A stretch of DNA of 64,000 bases from RYN-428 sp035551995 (GCA_035551995.1 DASZME010000009.1:62001-126000), one strand, 5' to 3'; positions 7,627 to 16,048 are shown, counted from the first letter of the stretch. Numbers and translations: made by a program. The notes: a model not told the origin generated them from the letters alone.

Positions 7627-9126
7627 TTACCCGGCTTCCGGTTTGGCGCGCCGCGCCGGATTGGCCGCCGCCTGCTCGCCGAGCGGTTCGCGGACGGGCG
7701 GCGTGCGCGATGCCGACTCGCGATGCGCCGGTTCCGCGGCCTTTGTTTCCGACTTCATCGGCGGTTCCGCTACTGCCGGACCGGCGGTCTCGCTTTCCAA
7801 TTCGTCGAAAAGAGCCTTTTCCTCGTCGCTCATCGACGATGTCGCGATCTGCCCGACGGAACCGGCAAGCTCCGAATCGGCTTCCAACTGCGCGAGAATT
7901 TCCTCGGCCTTCACCGCGTCTTCGGTAATTTCTTCCGTGTCCGGCAACTGAGCCGCGTGGCCCTGCTGCACCAAACCCAGATTATGCAGATGCGTGCTCA
8001 CCACGTTCACCTGCTGATTGAGCATCGACAACAACTGCTGGCGGCGTTCGAGGTCCTTGCGAAGCTGCAACATCTGGCTGGTCACCCGCCGCTTGGTGAT
8101 CGCGCCGGCGGCCTCCTTGAATTGCCGCTTGAGCGCCGCTTCCTGCTCCTCCAGGGCGGTCATCTCCTCGTAGGCGCGGTCGCGCTGGAGACTCAGGGCC
8201 GCCTTGCGCTCGGAAAGGAAAGCGATTTTCTTTTCGGTCTCGCCCTTCCCGGAAAAAAGAATCCGAACTTTGTCCATCAGACCCATGGAACCTCCCGAGC
8301 CAAAACCCGCCGTTGACGGCGAACCGGATCCTTCCCGGAATAATACGAACCTGCCGTCAAGTTTCTTCGCGGAAAGCCCCGGATTTGTTTTGGCATATTC
8401 TTTCACCACGCTTTCGACCAACGCCACAGGAAGCTTCAATTTGGCCGCGAGCTTGTCGGCGGCGATGCCGCTGGTGAGAAGGTCGATCCGGCTTTCGCCG
8501 ATCAGATCGAGCACGCGCCGGCGTTTGTCGGCTTCCACTTCGGGATCAAATAATTCGACGATGCTCCTGGCGCGTTCCGGGCCGCCGGCGCTCCATCCGC
8601 CGGCCTCGTCGGGCTCGACGAGGATGATCGTTTGATCGGGCCGTTTCTCCGCCGCCTCGCGCGCGTCGCGCGTGAAACCGGACGTGGAGACAAGCACGAT
8701 CGTCGTCGGCGCCGAGCCTGGCGCGGGGGGCATCGCCGCCAGCGTTCGGCTCACGTCGCCGGCGTTCATCGGCTCAGGTTCGTCCCCCGCCACCAGCGCG
8801 CGGGCGGGGGAAACGCAAACGACGCGGATGCGCGCGACGGTCTGCGTGAAGATGAACCATTGCGTGCGCGTCAGGGCGATATCCAGCGTCTGCCCGACCG
8901 GCATTCGGCTCATCAACTCGCGGTCCGGCACGTTCATCTCGGTCATCAGCCGTTTGAGTTCCAATGCGTGATCGTTCCGCGCCACGTCGCGAACGAAGGC
9001 CGTTACCGGTCGCCGGCCCAGGGTCGTCTCGACGCGCAGGCGGTCGTCGGCCAGCAGCTTTTCCACGTGCTGGATCATCCGCCGCTCGCGTTGGCAATGA
9101 AGAGATGGATCGGAACTGATTTTCAT
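7627..9126 (-). CDS. Rossmann-like / winged-helix-like / ESCRT-III-like coiled-coil fusion protein
   Basis: A 499-residue protein. Residues 1-115 are mixed alpha/beta of no recognised family. Residues 138-200 look like a Rossmann or nuclease-type core (TTIVLVSTSGFTRDA, then QTIILVEPDE). Residues 205-267 resemble a winged helix (IAADKLAAKLKLPVALVESV). After a Gly/Ser linker, MGLMDKVRILFSGK at 281 begins a helical segment to about 420, followed by an acidic end (SDEEKALFDELE) and a proline-rich tail. The 281-445 part follows the CHMP/Snf7 order: amphipathic start, basic hairpin, acidic closing helix. The ATG at 9126 overlaps the stop of the 32-residue gene as ATGA, which fixes the start. It is probably cytosolic or peripheral at the membrane. 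The domain calls are by eye and need a profile search. Confidence 0.6.
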   Translation of the reverse strand: MKISSDPSLHCQRERRMIQHVEKLLADDRLRVETTLGRRPVTAFVRDVARNDHALELKRLMTEMNVPDRELMSRMPVGQTLDIALTRTQWFIFTQTVARIRVVCVSPARALVAGDEPEPMNAGDVSRTLAAMPPAPGSAPTTIVLVSTSGFTRDAREAAEKRPDQTIILVEPDEAGGWSAGGPERARSIVELFDPEVEADKRRRVLDLIGESRIDLLTSGIAADKLAAKLKLPVALVESVVKEYAKTNPGLSAKKLDGRFVLFREGSGSPSTAGFGSGGSMGLMDKVRILFSGKGETEKKIAFLSERKAALSLQRDRAYEEMTALEEQEAALKRQFKEAAGAITKRRVTSQMLQLRKDLERRQQLLSMLNQQVNVVSTHLHNLGLVQQGHAAQLPDTEEITEDAVKAEEILAQLEADSELAGSVGQIATSSMSDEEKALFDELESETAGPAVAEPPMKSETKAAEPAHRESASRTPPVREPLGEQAAANPARRAKPEAG

Positions 9127-9221
9127 TGTCGACGCTTTCTCAGTCGCACCGCCAGATACGCCAGGGCAAAGACGGTCCAGACCCATCCCCCGACGCACAA
9201 GATGACGTACATGGCTCTCAT
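9123..9221 (-). CDS. 32-residue single-helix membrane protein
   Basis: A tiny gene whose ATG overlaps the upstream stop (ATGA at 9218-9221) and whose stop overlaps the downstream ATG (ATGA at 9123-9126). The product starts MRAMYVILCVGGWVWTVFAL and continues hydrophobic for about 24 residues before ending LRKRRQ, i.e. one membrane helix with a positive, presumably cytosolic, tail. Double translational coupling between two larger genes is good evidence that it is translated. It could be a regulator or membrane anchor for the protein that follows. An alternative ATG at 9254 would add 11 residues and overlap the upstream gene by 37 bases. Confidence 0.72.
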   Translation of the reverse strand: MRAMYVILCVGGWVWTVFALAYLAVRLRKRRQ

Positions 9222-10153
9222 AAATTCGTCATCCAGATCAGCTTTGAGCCGCATCGCGTGCAGAACCGTGCGTGGGGATGCAGCGGCGCCAGGCATCGCG
9301 GATTGCCGCATCGTCGCGGCGGCGCGACCGCGGCAAAACCGGGCGATCGATCGGTCATCGCCACGTCTCTCATCCGCCGGGCAAGCTCCTTTCGCAGTCG
9401 CTTGGCGGTGAGGGTGGTATAGCGCCGCTGCGCCATCCCGGCCAGCACCATCGGGATGCTCCACCACGCGTGGTACATCGACAATATCACGGCCGTCATG
9501 ATCCAAAGCGGCCGAAAGTAGACCCACCCGCGCGTGGAGACGCGCACCGCGGGCAGGTTCTCGGCCGTGATCACCGGATTGAATTGCGAAACGAATCGCT
9601 TGACGTTCTGGCCGTGCATGCGCACGTGAAGCCATTGAACGGCATATCCCACCGACAGGCCGGCCACCCATACGCGATACAAAAATTCAGGACGATCGAA
9701 CGGCGACGATTGCTCGGGGCAAAAATCATGCGAGTACGTCGCGTCAAGCAGATTGTCCAGGGAGAACGGGACGTGCGTGAATTGAATCGCGAACACGCCG
9801 GCGATCAGTATCGCCAGCACGATCGCCAACACGCGCGGCAGCGGGCTTGGAACGGTTTCCTCGGCGGCGGCCAGCAGCGACCGCATGGCGGCGGGCTGGC
9901 GGCCGCGAAATTTGGCCCACTCGGCTAAATCACGGATCGCCTCGGAATCATCCCTGGCGTAATCGCGGAAGCGGGCGGACCATGCCAACAACGGAATCAG
10001 GCCGAAGCTGACGACGCCGAGAAAAACGGTCTTGAGCAGTCCCCACGACCCACGGTCCGAGGGGCTTTCGAGCCGACGAACGGCCGACGCCGCCAGCGCA
10101 TCGCAATGATCGGCGACAGAAACAGCGGAGATTGGTGAAGTTGGCGCCGACAT
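9218..10153 (-). CDS. Multi-helix membrane protein with C-terminal zinc ribbon
   Basis: About 311 residues. Hydrophobic segments are visible at WGLLKTVFLGVVSFGLIPLL, VLAIVLAILIAGVFAI, VWVAGLSVGYAVQWL and IMTAVILSMYHAWWSIPMVL. A cytosolic-looking basic stretch follows (RLRKELARRM). The C-terminus is a zinc ribbon, CGNPRC then FCTRCG, about 12 residues apart. I start it at 10153 (MSAPTSPISAV), 29 bases past the preceding stop, because the longer frame would run back into that gene. It shares the zinc-ribbon ending with the next two upstream products. No family is recognised. It may assemble in the membrane with the kinase and the small membrane protein. Confidence 0.7.
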   Translation of the reverse strand: MSAPTSPISAVSVADHCDALAASAVRRLESPSDRGSWGLLKTVFLGVVSFGLIPLLAWSARFRDYARDDSEAIRDLAEWAKFRGRQPAAMRSLLAAAEETVPSPLPRVLAIVLAILIAGVFAIQFTHVPFSLDNLLDATYSHDFCPEQSSPFDRPEFLYRVWVAGLSVGYAVQWLHVRMHGQNVKRFVSQFNPVITAENLPAVRVSTRGWVYFRPLWIMTAVILSMYHAWWSIPMVLAGMAQRRYTTLTAKRLRKELARRMRDVAMTDRSPGFAAVAPPRRCGNPRCLAPLHPHARFCTRCGSKLIWMTNL

Positions 10154-10182
10154 CAAATCACGACATTGCAACCCATGGCCAT

Positions 10183-10458
10183 TCACGCCACACGCCGAAC
10201 CCGCTCGGTTTTCAATCGCCGGCCGCATTTGCGGCAAAACTGGGCGTGAGCGGGATTATTGGTAAAACATTCCGCGCGGCTGCACTGGCGAACGCGCTGG
10301 TCGTCGGCGGCGCCATTCGCGCCGGCCGGCGATTTCGCCGAGCCGCAAAACAGCCGCGACACGCCCCGAAACAGCAGCATGATCACCCACACATAGACGA
10401 CCACCACGGCCACCACGACCACAATGGCGAACATCATCGCGGCAAAAAATATCGGCAT
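10183..10458 (-). CDS. Small membrane-anchored zinc-ribbon protein
   Basis: 91 residues: an N-terminal membrane helix (MFAIVVVVAVVVVYVWVIML) and a C-terminal zinc ribbon, CSRAEC then FCRKCG. A good ribosome site (GAAGGAG) sits six bases before the ATG at 10458, which decides the start inside a longer open frame. It begins 20 bases after the kinase stop, so it belongs to the same transcript. Its ribbon resembles those at the ends of the kinase and the next membrane protein, suggesting a common partner. No named family is recognised. Confidence 0.75.
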   Translation of the reverse strand: MPIFFAAMMFAIVVVVAVVVVYVWVIMLLFRGVSRLFCGSAKSPAGANGAADDQRVRQCSRAECFTNNPAHAQFCRKCGRRLKTERVRRVA

Positions 10459-10478
10459 GGCCGCTCCTTCACATCGCC

Positions 10479-11567
10479 TCACACGCGGGTCAGATGAGCC
10501 GTCAGCGTTTGGCCGCAGAAGATACAGTATTGATCGGTGGCGTCGGGATAGGCGCCGCACATGGGGCATCGCCGGATATTTTCGACAAGCTGCATGCCGC
10601 ACTGCATGCAGAATTGATCGTCCGCTTCGACCGGATGACGGCACTGTGGGCAAGGCGGACGCACGGCGTTCATCGGCAGGTCTGCCGAATGGCCGGCGAT
10701 CCCCACGCCGGGAATCGCACGATTCACGTCGACCTTTTGTCTCGGCAGCAGCGGCGGCATGGTCGGCGCGAGCGCCGCGAGAAAATCGGTCGCCGACGCG
10801 AACCGCTTATCGAGCCGGGCATACGATCGGCGAAACGCTTCGTCGAGGCTCTTTGGCACATTGCGATTGATGTCGCTGGGGAGATCCGTCCCGGCCGGGC
10901 GCTCGCCGGTGAGAAGCTCGTACAGCACCACGCCGCACGCGTACAAGTCGGCCCGCCGATCGACCTCGGCTCCGCTGCGCTGTTCGGGCGACATGTAGTC
11001 CAGCGTGCCGGCGATCTCGCGGGCGGCGGGCGTATCCATCGACTGCGAATAGGCGATCGAGCCCATCGTCGTCGTGACGATTGCCTTGCCGAGTCCAAAG
11101 TCGGTGACTTTGATGACCCCTTCCGTGCCGAACCCTTCCTGAAAGCCGCGTTCGTGAACGAGAATATTTTCCGGCTTGATGTCGCGATGAACGATGTTCT
11201 GGCTGTGCGCGTAATTCAGGCCCAGCAGCACTTGCCGCATGATCGCGACGGCGTCGGGGATGGAGAGATTCCGCTTTTGTATGAGTGGCCGAAGGCTTGA
11301 GCCGGGCACATATTCCATCGTGAGGTACGGAATCTCGGCATACGGATCAAAGCCCATGGCGTGTACGATGTTCGGATGGGTCAGCCCGTGAATCGCAACC
11401 CCTTCGCGCTGGAGGTTTTGCAGGAATTGCGGATCGGTGGGGATCTTGACGGCGACGAGCTGGTCGATCCACACGTGGTGGTGCGCCTTCCAGACTTCGC
11501 CGAAGGTCCCGCTGTTGATCTTCGACTGCAGGACGTATTCGCCCACGCGTTGATTGACGTTGGCCAT
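10479..11567 (-). CDS. Hanks-type Ser/Thr protein kinase with two C-terminal zinc ribbons
   Basis: 362 residues. The kinase domain spans about residues 11-275: glycine loop INSGTFGEVW, catalytic lysine K41 in VAVK, HRDIKPENIL with catalytic D129, DFG with D156, and the GTLDYMSPEQRSG activation-loop end. All key residues are present, so it should be active. Instead of the usual membrane helix and sensor domain, it ends with two zinc ribbons (CPQCRHPVEADDQFCMQCG and CPMCG...YCIFCG). It is therefore cytosolic and probably recruited through these ribbons. A GGGAG ribosome site precedes the ATG. It is the second gene of a seven-gene run down to 6895 and is the obvious control element of that operon. 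Confidence 0.92.
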   Translation of the reverse strand: MANVNQRVGEYVLQSKINSGTFGEVWKAHHHVWIDQLVAVKIPTDPQFLQNLQREGVAIHGLTHPNIVHAMGFDPYAEIPYLTMEYVPGSSLRPLIQKRNLSIPDAVAIMRQVLLGLNYAHSQNIVHRDIKPENILVHERGFQEGFGTEGVIKVTDFGLGKAIVTTTMGSIAYSQSMDTPAAREIAGTLDYMSPEQRSGAEVDRRADLYACGVVLYELLTGERPAGTDLPSDINRNVPKSLDEAFRRSYARLDKRFASATDFLAALAPTMPPLLPRQKVDVNRAIPGVGIAGHSADLPMNAVRPPCPQCRHPVEADDQFCMQCGMQLVENIRRCPMCGAYPDATDQYCIFCGQTLTAHLTRV

Positions 11568-11583
11568 TACTTGCTCCCGACGG

Positions 11584-11976
11584 CTACTCTACCTTCTCGG
11601 CGATCCAGTCGCACGCCAGCAGATTATACGCACCCGCCAGCAAAACCGCCGCCGAGAAGACGACGACCCGGCTCGACCCTTGTATCCCCCACCCAAACAA
11701 CCATGCCAGCACAACCGCCTCGACGGCGGTGTAAGCGACCACCAGCGCCGCGCCAGCCGCGTTGCTTTCCAGCGAGTTCACCCACGCCACGACAAAAAAC
11801 GTCACGCCCGGCGTCAGGATGACGATCATCAGCCAGCCAAAAATCCGGCCGGCGCCGCTGACGATTGTATGGCGGGTGGAGGGGTCCATCTGCCACCATG
11901 AGATTGCGATGGCGATCACTGCGACCGCCACCAATCCTGAAACGATCTTCCCGCCGATGGTCTTCAGGAAATCCAT
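11584..11976 (-). CDS. Small integral membrane protein, first gene of the kinase operon
   Basis: 130 residues with four likely membrane helices (IVSGLVAVAVIAIAISWW, IFGWLMIVILTPGVTFFVV, LVVAYTAVEAVVLAWLFGWG and VVVFSAAVLLAGAYNLL). The first ten residues (MDFLKTIGGK) could be amphipathic. Its stop is 16 bases before the kinase ATG, so it is probably translated from the same message and sets the promoter region at roughly 11980-12100. No family is recognised. It may be the membrane partner or sensor for the kinase. Confidence 0.7.
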   Translation of the reverse strand: MDFLKTIGGKIVSGLVAVAVIAIAISWWQMDPSTRHTIVSGAGRIFGWLMIVILTPGVTFFVVAWVNSLESNAAGAALVVAYTAVEAVVLAWLFGWGIQGSSRVVVFSAAVLLAGAYNLLACDWIAEKVE

Positions 11977-12233
11977 TGGCCGAATTGTAGCGTAACGGGA
12001 GCCGGATGCGCGGTTATAAATCGGGACGGGAAGTGGAGCCGGGGAGGGCCGATTTGTGAGTCGGCGAAATATTCGCGACGCTCGCCGGCCTTTGTGTCAA
12101 GCGGCGGCGCGTTCTTCGAGCAACGCGTCTGGCGGAATCCGAACGACTTAGACCATGTTATAGATCGCTGCAGCGTTTGTGCGTTTAGTAGCCCCGCCCT
12201 AAATTCGCCACAACAGTATGAAAATACGCTAAA

Positions 12234-12578
12234 TTAGGCGCCCGTCCCTCCGACGGGCGGAAGCATGACCTCGCTTCGTAGCAAGGTTCTTCGGGCGCCA
12301 TGGCGCACACGCACGACAAAGACGACGTCCGAGCGGCTGATAAAAAGGACGCGATAGACGTGCGGCGACCTTCCGTAGAGCAGCTGCCGCACCGGTTCAT
12401 CGAATTCTGCGCTTTCGCGGGCCAGCCCCCAGCGGGTCGGCATCTCCGACAGCCCTTCGATTGCGTCCACGACACCACTGAACCACGCAGCCGCTCGCGC
12501 GTTTCGCTCCGCATGCCAGTCATACGCTGCAGCGGCCTCCCGCTGCGCATTTTCGGTGAGTTCGACTCGATATTTCAC
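12234..12578 (-). CDS. RelE/ParE-family toxin
   Basis: A 114-residue basic protein with the ParE/RelE fold signature: MKYRVELTENAQREAAAAYD, WFSGVVDAIEGL, and the closing strands YRVLFISRSDVVFVVRVRHG. Family members block translation or DNA gyrase. The ParE-like N-terminus favours gyrase, but this cannot be settled from sequence. It starts at a GTG that overlaps the antitoxin stop as GTGA, so translation is coupled and toxin is made only behind antitoxin. The protein ends with a short Gly/Pro-rich extension. Confidence 0.85.
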   Translation of the reverse strand: MKYRVELTENAQREAAAAYDWHAERNARAAAWFSGVVDAIEGLSEMPTRWGLARESAEFDEPVRQLLYGRSPHVYRVLFISRSDVVFVVRVRHGARRTLLRSEVMLPPVGGTGA

Positions 12579-12874
12579 GAGCGCGCGTTCCGTACCATTG
12601 CGTGCTTCTTACGAATCTCTGAGAACGCCTGTCGCGCCGGCTTCGTTCGACCCTCTTTCACATCGTCCATCCCGCGACGGACGCCCTTGACGGCTTCGCT
12701 ATAGTCGAGAGATTCCATCAGCTTTTGGTACGACGCGGCATCCTGCACGACCAGCTTCGCTTTGCCGTTCACGGTCAATACCATCGGCTCGCCGGTCTCC
12801 TCCATTCGCTCCATTAATTCGCTCGTATTCCGCTTAAAATCCGACAACGACCGAATATCCTTGCTCAAATTCAT
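12575..12874 (-). CDS. Phd/YefM-family antitoxin
   Basis: 99 residues. The N-terminal half has the Phd/YefM DNA-binding layout (IRSLSDFKRNTSELMERM, then GEPMVLTVNGKAKLVVQDAA). The C-terminal half is charged and would wrap the toxin. I use the ATG at 12874 because a GAGGTG ribosome site precedes it; a longer frame to 12889 lacks one. Such antitoxins bind their own promoter, here the roughly 170 bases up to the surface-protein gene. It forms a standard type II module with the toxin gene that follows. Confidence 0.87.
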   Translation of the reverse strand: MNLSKDIRSLSDFKRNTSELMERMEETGEPMVLTVNGKAKLVVQDAASYQKLMESLDYSEAVKGVRRGMDDVKEGRTKPARQAFSEIRKKHAMVRNARS

Positions 12875-13048
12875 GCCTACACCTCGCACTCAATTTGCGT
12901 CGAATTTGATGCTACCGAGTTTTCCGTAGCGTGGCAACGGCATCGACCGTTTCCATAGGATCCGATTTCCCGTTTTTCTCGGTTTATCGTCTTTTGTCGT
13001 CAAGCCACGCTTCGCTTATCTGGAAAACGCCCTGTTTTCGCCGCTTCG

Positions 13049-16048
13049 TCATTTCGATTTGATCGCCGTTTCGCCGAAGTACGCGTTGTTTACGCTGCGG
13101 CCGACCGTAAGCGTCACGGTATTCGCTCCGCCGTTCAGCGGCGTGGATTGCTTAAAGCCGCTGGGCGTTACCGCGCGCACGACATACACGCCGGGGAGAA
13201 GATCATCGAATGAAAAATTCCCGTTGGCGCCGGTGACGAACGATTGCTCGCCGGAATCACGCTTGCCGTTGTTGTTGGCGTCGAGATAGACGGTCACGCC
13301 GGCGATGCCGGGATCTTTGGGGTTTTTGCCGGCGCTGTCGTTGAGATCGTTGAAGACTTCGCCGCTGATGGAGAGGTTGGCCGGCGTTCCTTCGCCAAAC
13401 GCCTGGACTTTGACGTTCGCCCCGGCGCCGGCGCTGACGTAAATGCCGGCGCCGGCGGCGGGAGTGGTTTGATACCAGCCGCCCGGTTCTACCGCGCGGA
13501 TCGTGCACCCGCCGGTCGGCACGCCGGTGATCGTGTAGTTTCCGTTGGCGTCGGTGAGGGCTGTCGGATCGCCGGCGACGTAGTGTCCTTTATTGTCGAC
13601 ATCGACATAGACTTGCCGGCCGGCAAGAGGCGTATCGCCGGACTGGTAGGCGCCGGAAGATTTCCTGTCGAAGAATACGCTGCCGCTCACGCTCGCCAGA
13701 ATGGGCTTGAGCAACACGGCATGCGAATTGTGATTGGCGTCGGTCGCGTTGGCGGCGATCCAGCCCGATGCGTTGACGGCGTTGGCCGCGGTGATCGTAA
13801 AACTACCCGCCGGGATTGTGTTATTCAGGTCGATCACCTTTCCGCCAATATCAACCGCACCGTGGTCGGCGTTGCCGTCGCTGTCGAGAGTCACCCCGAC
13901 GATGACGCCGGCATCGTTAATTCCATCGGCGGCTTGGAGTCCGGCGATCGGCGTCATTTTGCCGTTGAGATACGAAAACGCGCCGCTGAAACTTCCATTA
14001 GAACTGTCGCCGGCGCCAACCGCTTTGCCCGCATTATTGATTGCGTTTAGCGAGCCTTGAACGGACGTGATATCCACGACCTTGCCGTTGACGGAAATAA
14101 ACGGGACGTTGTAATCGGGGCCTTTGTATCCCGGCGAATTTTCTTCGCCGACAAAAACGCCGCTGTCGTTGACGGCATCGATGAAAAGATTCATCGCCAG
14201 ATTGGGATTGACGGCCATGAGTTTGCCGTTGACGTCAATGAAGCCGCGCGTGGTGGCGGAAAGATACGGGTCGTTTGGATCGAATGGCGGAATCGCGGAA
14301 GTCGAATCGCCAACGATCTCGCCGGCGTTATTGATGGAGGTGGCCCCGCTCGAGACGTCGCCGGGCAACGCGCCGAGATTCGTTATTTTGCCGTTGGCGT
14401 AGACGAACGCATATGTGGTCTGTTTTGAGCCGCTGCCGACTGTGTATTCGCCGACAACCTGCCCGCTGTCATTGATTCCCAAGGCCTCGCCGCCGGCGGC
14501 GCTGAGATCGACCCGTGTTCCGTTGGTGTTGAAGAGCGTGGGTTGTTGCAGGACGACGGACGTGGCGTAACCGCCCGCGACCTGTCCCGACGCATTGATG
14601 GCGCTGGCGGAACTATAGTATTGGCTGGCGGCGCTTGACGTCGGAGAAAGATCGGTCAACGCATACGCGACCAATTGCTGTTCGGCGAAATTTTCTCCGC
14701 TCACGGCTTTGCCGAGCGAGAGCGTGACGACATGCGTTCCGTTGGCTGCGGGAAGGGTTTGGCGCCAGGCGTTGCTTGGCAGTACGTTGGCGACGGTGTA
14801 TGTGCCTTCCCATAAGCCGTTGAACGCATAATGCCCGGCGGCGTTGGTGACGGCAGTCGGTTCGCCGGGGTTCGGGGCGCCATTGTTATTCAGATCGAGA
14901 AACAGTGTCTGGCCCGCAAGTCCGGGTTCGCCCGCCTGCTGCACGCCGTCGCCGTTTTGATCGTTGAAAACCGTTCCGGAAATGGCGCCGAGCGTTTTGG
15001 ATTGCGGCGTGAGCAAAACAGAATGGCCGTTGCTCGTCGTCGCGACGATCGACCCGCCGGCGTTAATCCCATTGGCGCTTTTCAGCGTGATGTGATTTGC
15101 GGGGTCGATCAGCGTATTCAGATCCTGCACCAACCCATTTTGTTCGATCAATGCGTGGTTAACGTCTGGCGCGCCCGGAAAGCTGTAGCCGGATCCGACG
15201 ATAACGCCCGAGTTGTTGATCGCGTTGCCGTCGTCGGAGGATGAATCGCCGTACGTGGCGCCGGGAATGGATAATTGGGTGAGAACGCCCTTTGGGCTGA
15301 AAAGCGCCAAGGCGTCGCCGTAGCCGGTGAGGGAATAGCCGGTGGAATTACCCGATGCGTTGATGGCTTGTATGGTGCTGGGGCCGGCGCCGTTGTTGCC
15401 GAGAGTGGCGATCACGCCGGCGGTATCGATGAAGTTGTATCCGCCGATGGTTCCCGCGTCGTTGATCGCATAGGGCGGATAGGCCACCGCCAACGGCTTG
15501 AGCGAATTGTTCTGATAGATGAAGGCGCTGAATTGATAGTTAGCGCCGCCCGGCTGGAAATACTCGCAACTTCCGACAATGGTATCGGAATCGTTCAGGG
15601 CTGTGGGCGAAATGCTGTTAAAGCCGGGCAGGTTCCCCAGGCTCTTCACGACGCCGCCGCTATACAAGTAGGCGCTTTCATACGACCCGTCGGAGGGCGT
15701 GGCGTCGATCGGCTTGCTGCCCTCGATTAAGACGTCGCCCTTGGCGTTAATGGCCACGGCGGTGGCCGAGGTGGCGCCGGCGGGGACGCCAAGGTCGATC
15801 ATCCTGCCGCCGGTGTAGAGAAACGGATGCTGAACGCCGCTCTTGACGTTTGAGCCCCCCACAATCTGCCCGGCGCTATTGATGCCGGCGACGACGGTAT
15901 TGCCGCCGCCAAGGCTGCCAAGATCGGTCACCGCATAGACGGTGGTCATCAGCAGTCGCGCTTCGATTCGCTCGACGATCGGACGAACCGGCCCTGATTG
16001 AATTTGCGAATTCTTGTTTCGGCGATATCGGCGGCGTGGCGGACCCAT
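13049..16048 (-). CDS. Large extracellular HAF-repeat protein with SdrD B-like domains
   Basis: 999 residues. The N-terminus is basic and carries VERIEARLLM near residue 30, a variant of the LEPR-XLL motif of planctomycete surface proteins. Then come about seven HAF-type beta repeats (such as GINSAGQIVGG and AINNSGVIVGSGY), one SdrD B-like domain (ISGTVFNDQNGDGVQQAGEP), a second set of about seven HAF repeats, and two more SdrD B-like domains at the end (VSGSVFFDRKSSG and ISGEVFNDLNDSAG), whose Asp/Asn-rich loops should bind calcium. The start is set by GGGAGGA seven bases before the ATG; a longer frame to 16162 lacks support. It is probably exported and cell-wall or matrix associated. No enzymatic motif is seen. 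Confidence 0.85.
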   Translation of the reverse strand: MGPPRRRYRRNKNSQIQSGPVRPIVERIEARLLMTTVYAVTDLGSLGGGNTVVAGINSAGQIVGGSNVKSGVQHPFLYTGGRMIDLGVPAGATSATAVAINAKGDVLIEGSKPIDATPSDGSYESAYLYSGGVVKSLGNLPGFNSISPTALNDSDTIVGSCEYFQPGGANYQFSAFIYQNNSLKPLAVAYPPYAINDAGTIGGYNFIDTAGVIATLGNNGAGPSTIQAINASGNSTGYSLTGYGDALALFSPKGVLTQLSIPGATYGDSSSDDGNAINNSGVIVGSGYSFPGAPDVNHALIEQNGLVQDLNTLIDPANHITLKSANGINAGGSIVATTSNGHSVLLTPQSKTLGAISGTVFNDQNGDGVQQAGEPGLAGQTLFLDLNNNGAPNPGEPTAVTNAAGHYAFNGLWEGTYTVANVLPSNAWRQTLPAANGTHVVTLSLGKAVSGENFAEQQLVAYALTDLSPTSSAASQYYSSASAINASGQVAGGYATSVVLQQPTLFNTNGTRVDLSAAGGEALGINDSGQVVGEYTVGSGSKQTTYAFVYANGKITNLGALPGDVSSGATSINNAGEIVGDSTSAIPPFDPNDPYLSATTRGFIDVNGKLMAVNPNLAMNLFIDAVNDSGVFVGEENSPGYKGPDYNVPFISVNGKVVDITSVQGSLNAINNAGKAVGAGDSSNGSFSGAFSYLNGKMTPIAGLQAADGINDAGVIVGVTLDSDGNADHGAVDIGGKVIDLNNTIPAGSFTITAANAVNASGWIAANATDANHNSHAVLLKPILASVSGSVFFDRKSSGAYQSGDTPLAGRQVYVDVDNKGHYVAGDPTALTDANGNYTITGVPTGGCTIRAVEPGGWYQTTPAAGAGIYVSAGAGANVKVQAFGEGTPANLSISGEVFNDLNDSAGKNPKDPGIAGVTVYLDANNNGKRDSGEQSFVTGANGNFSFDDLLPGVYVVRAVTPSGFKQSTPLNGGANTVTLTVGRSVNNAYFGETAIKSK

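Noticed and set aside
13049..16048. Tandem DNA repeats as a CRISPR array
   Set aside because: The repeats are degenerate protein-level HAF repeats within a coding frame, with no constant direct repeat and spacers.
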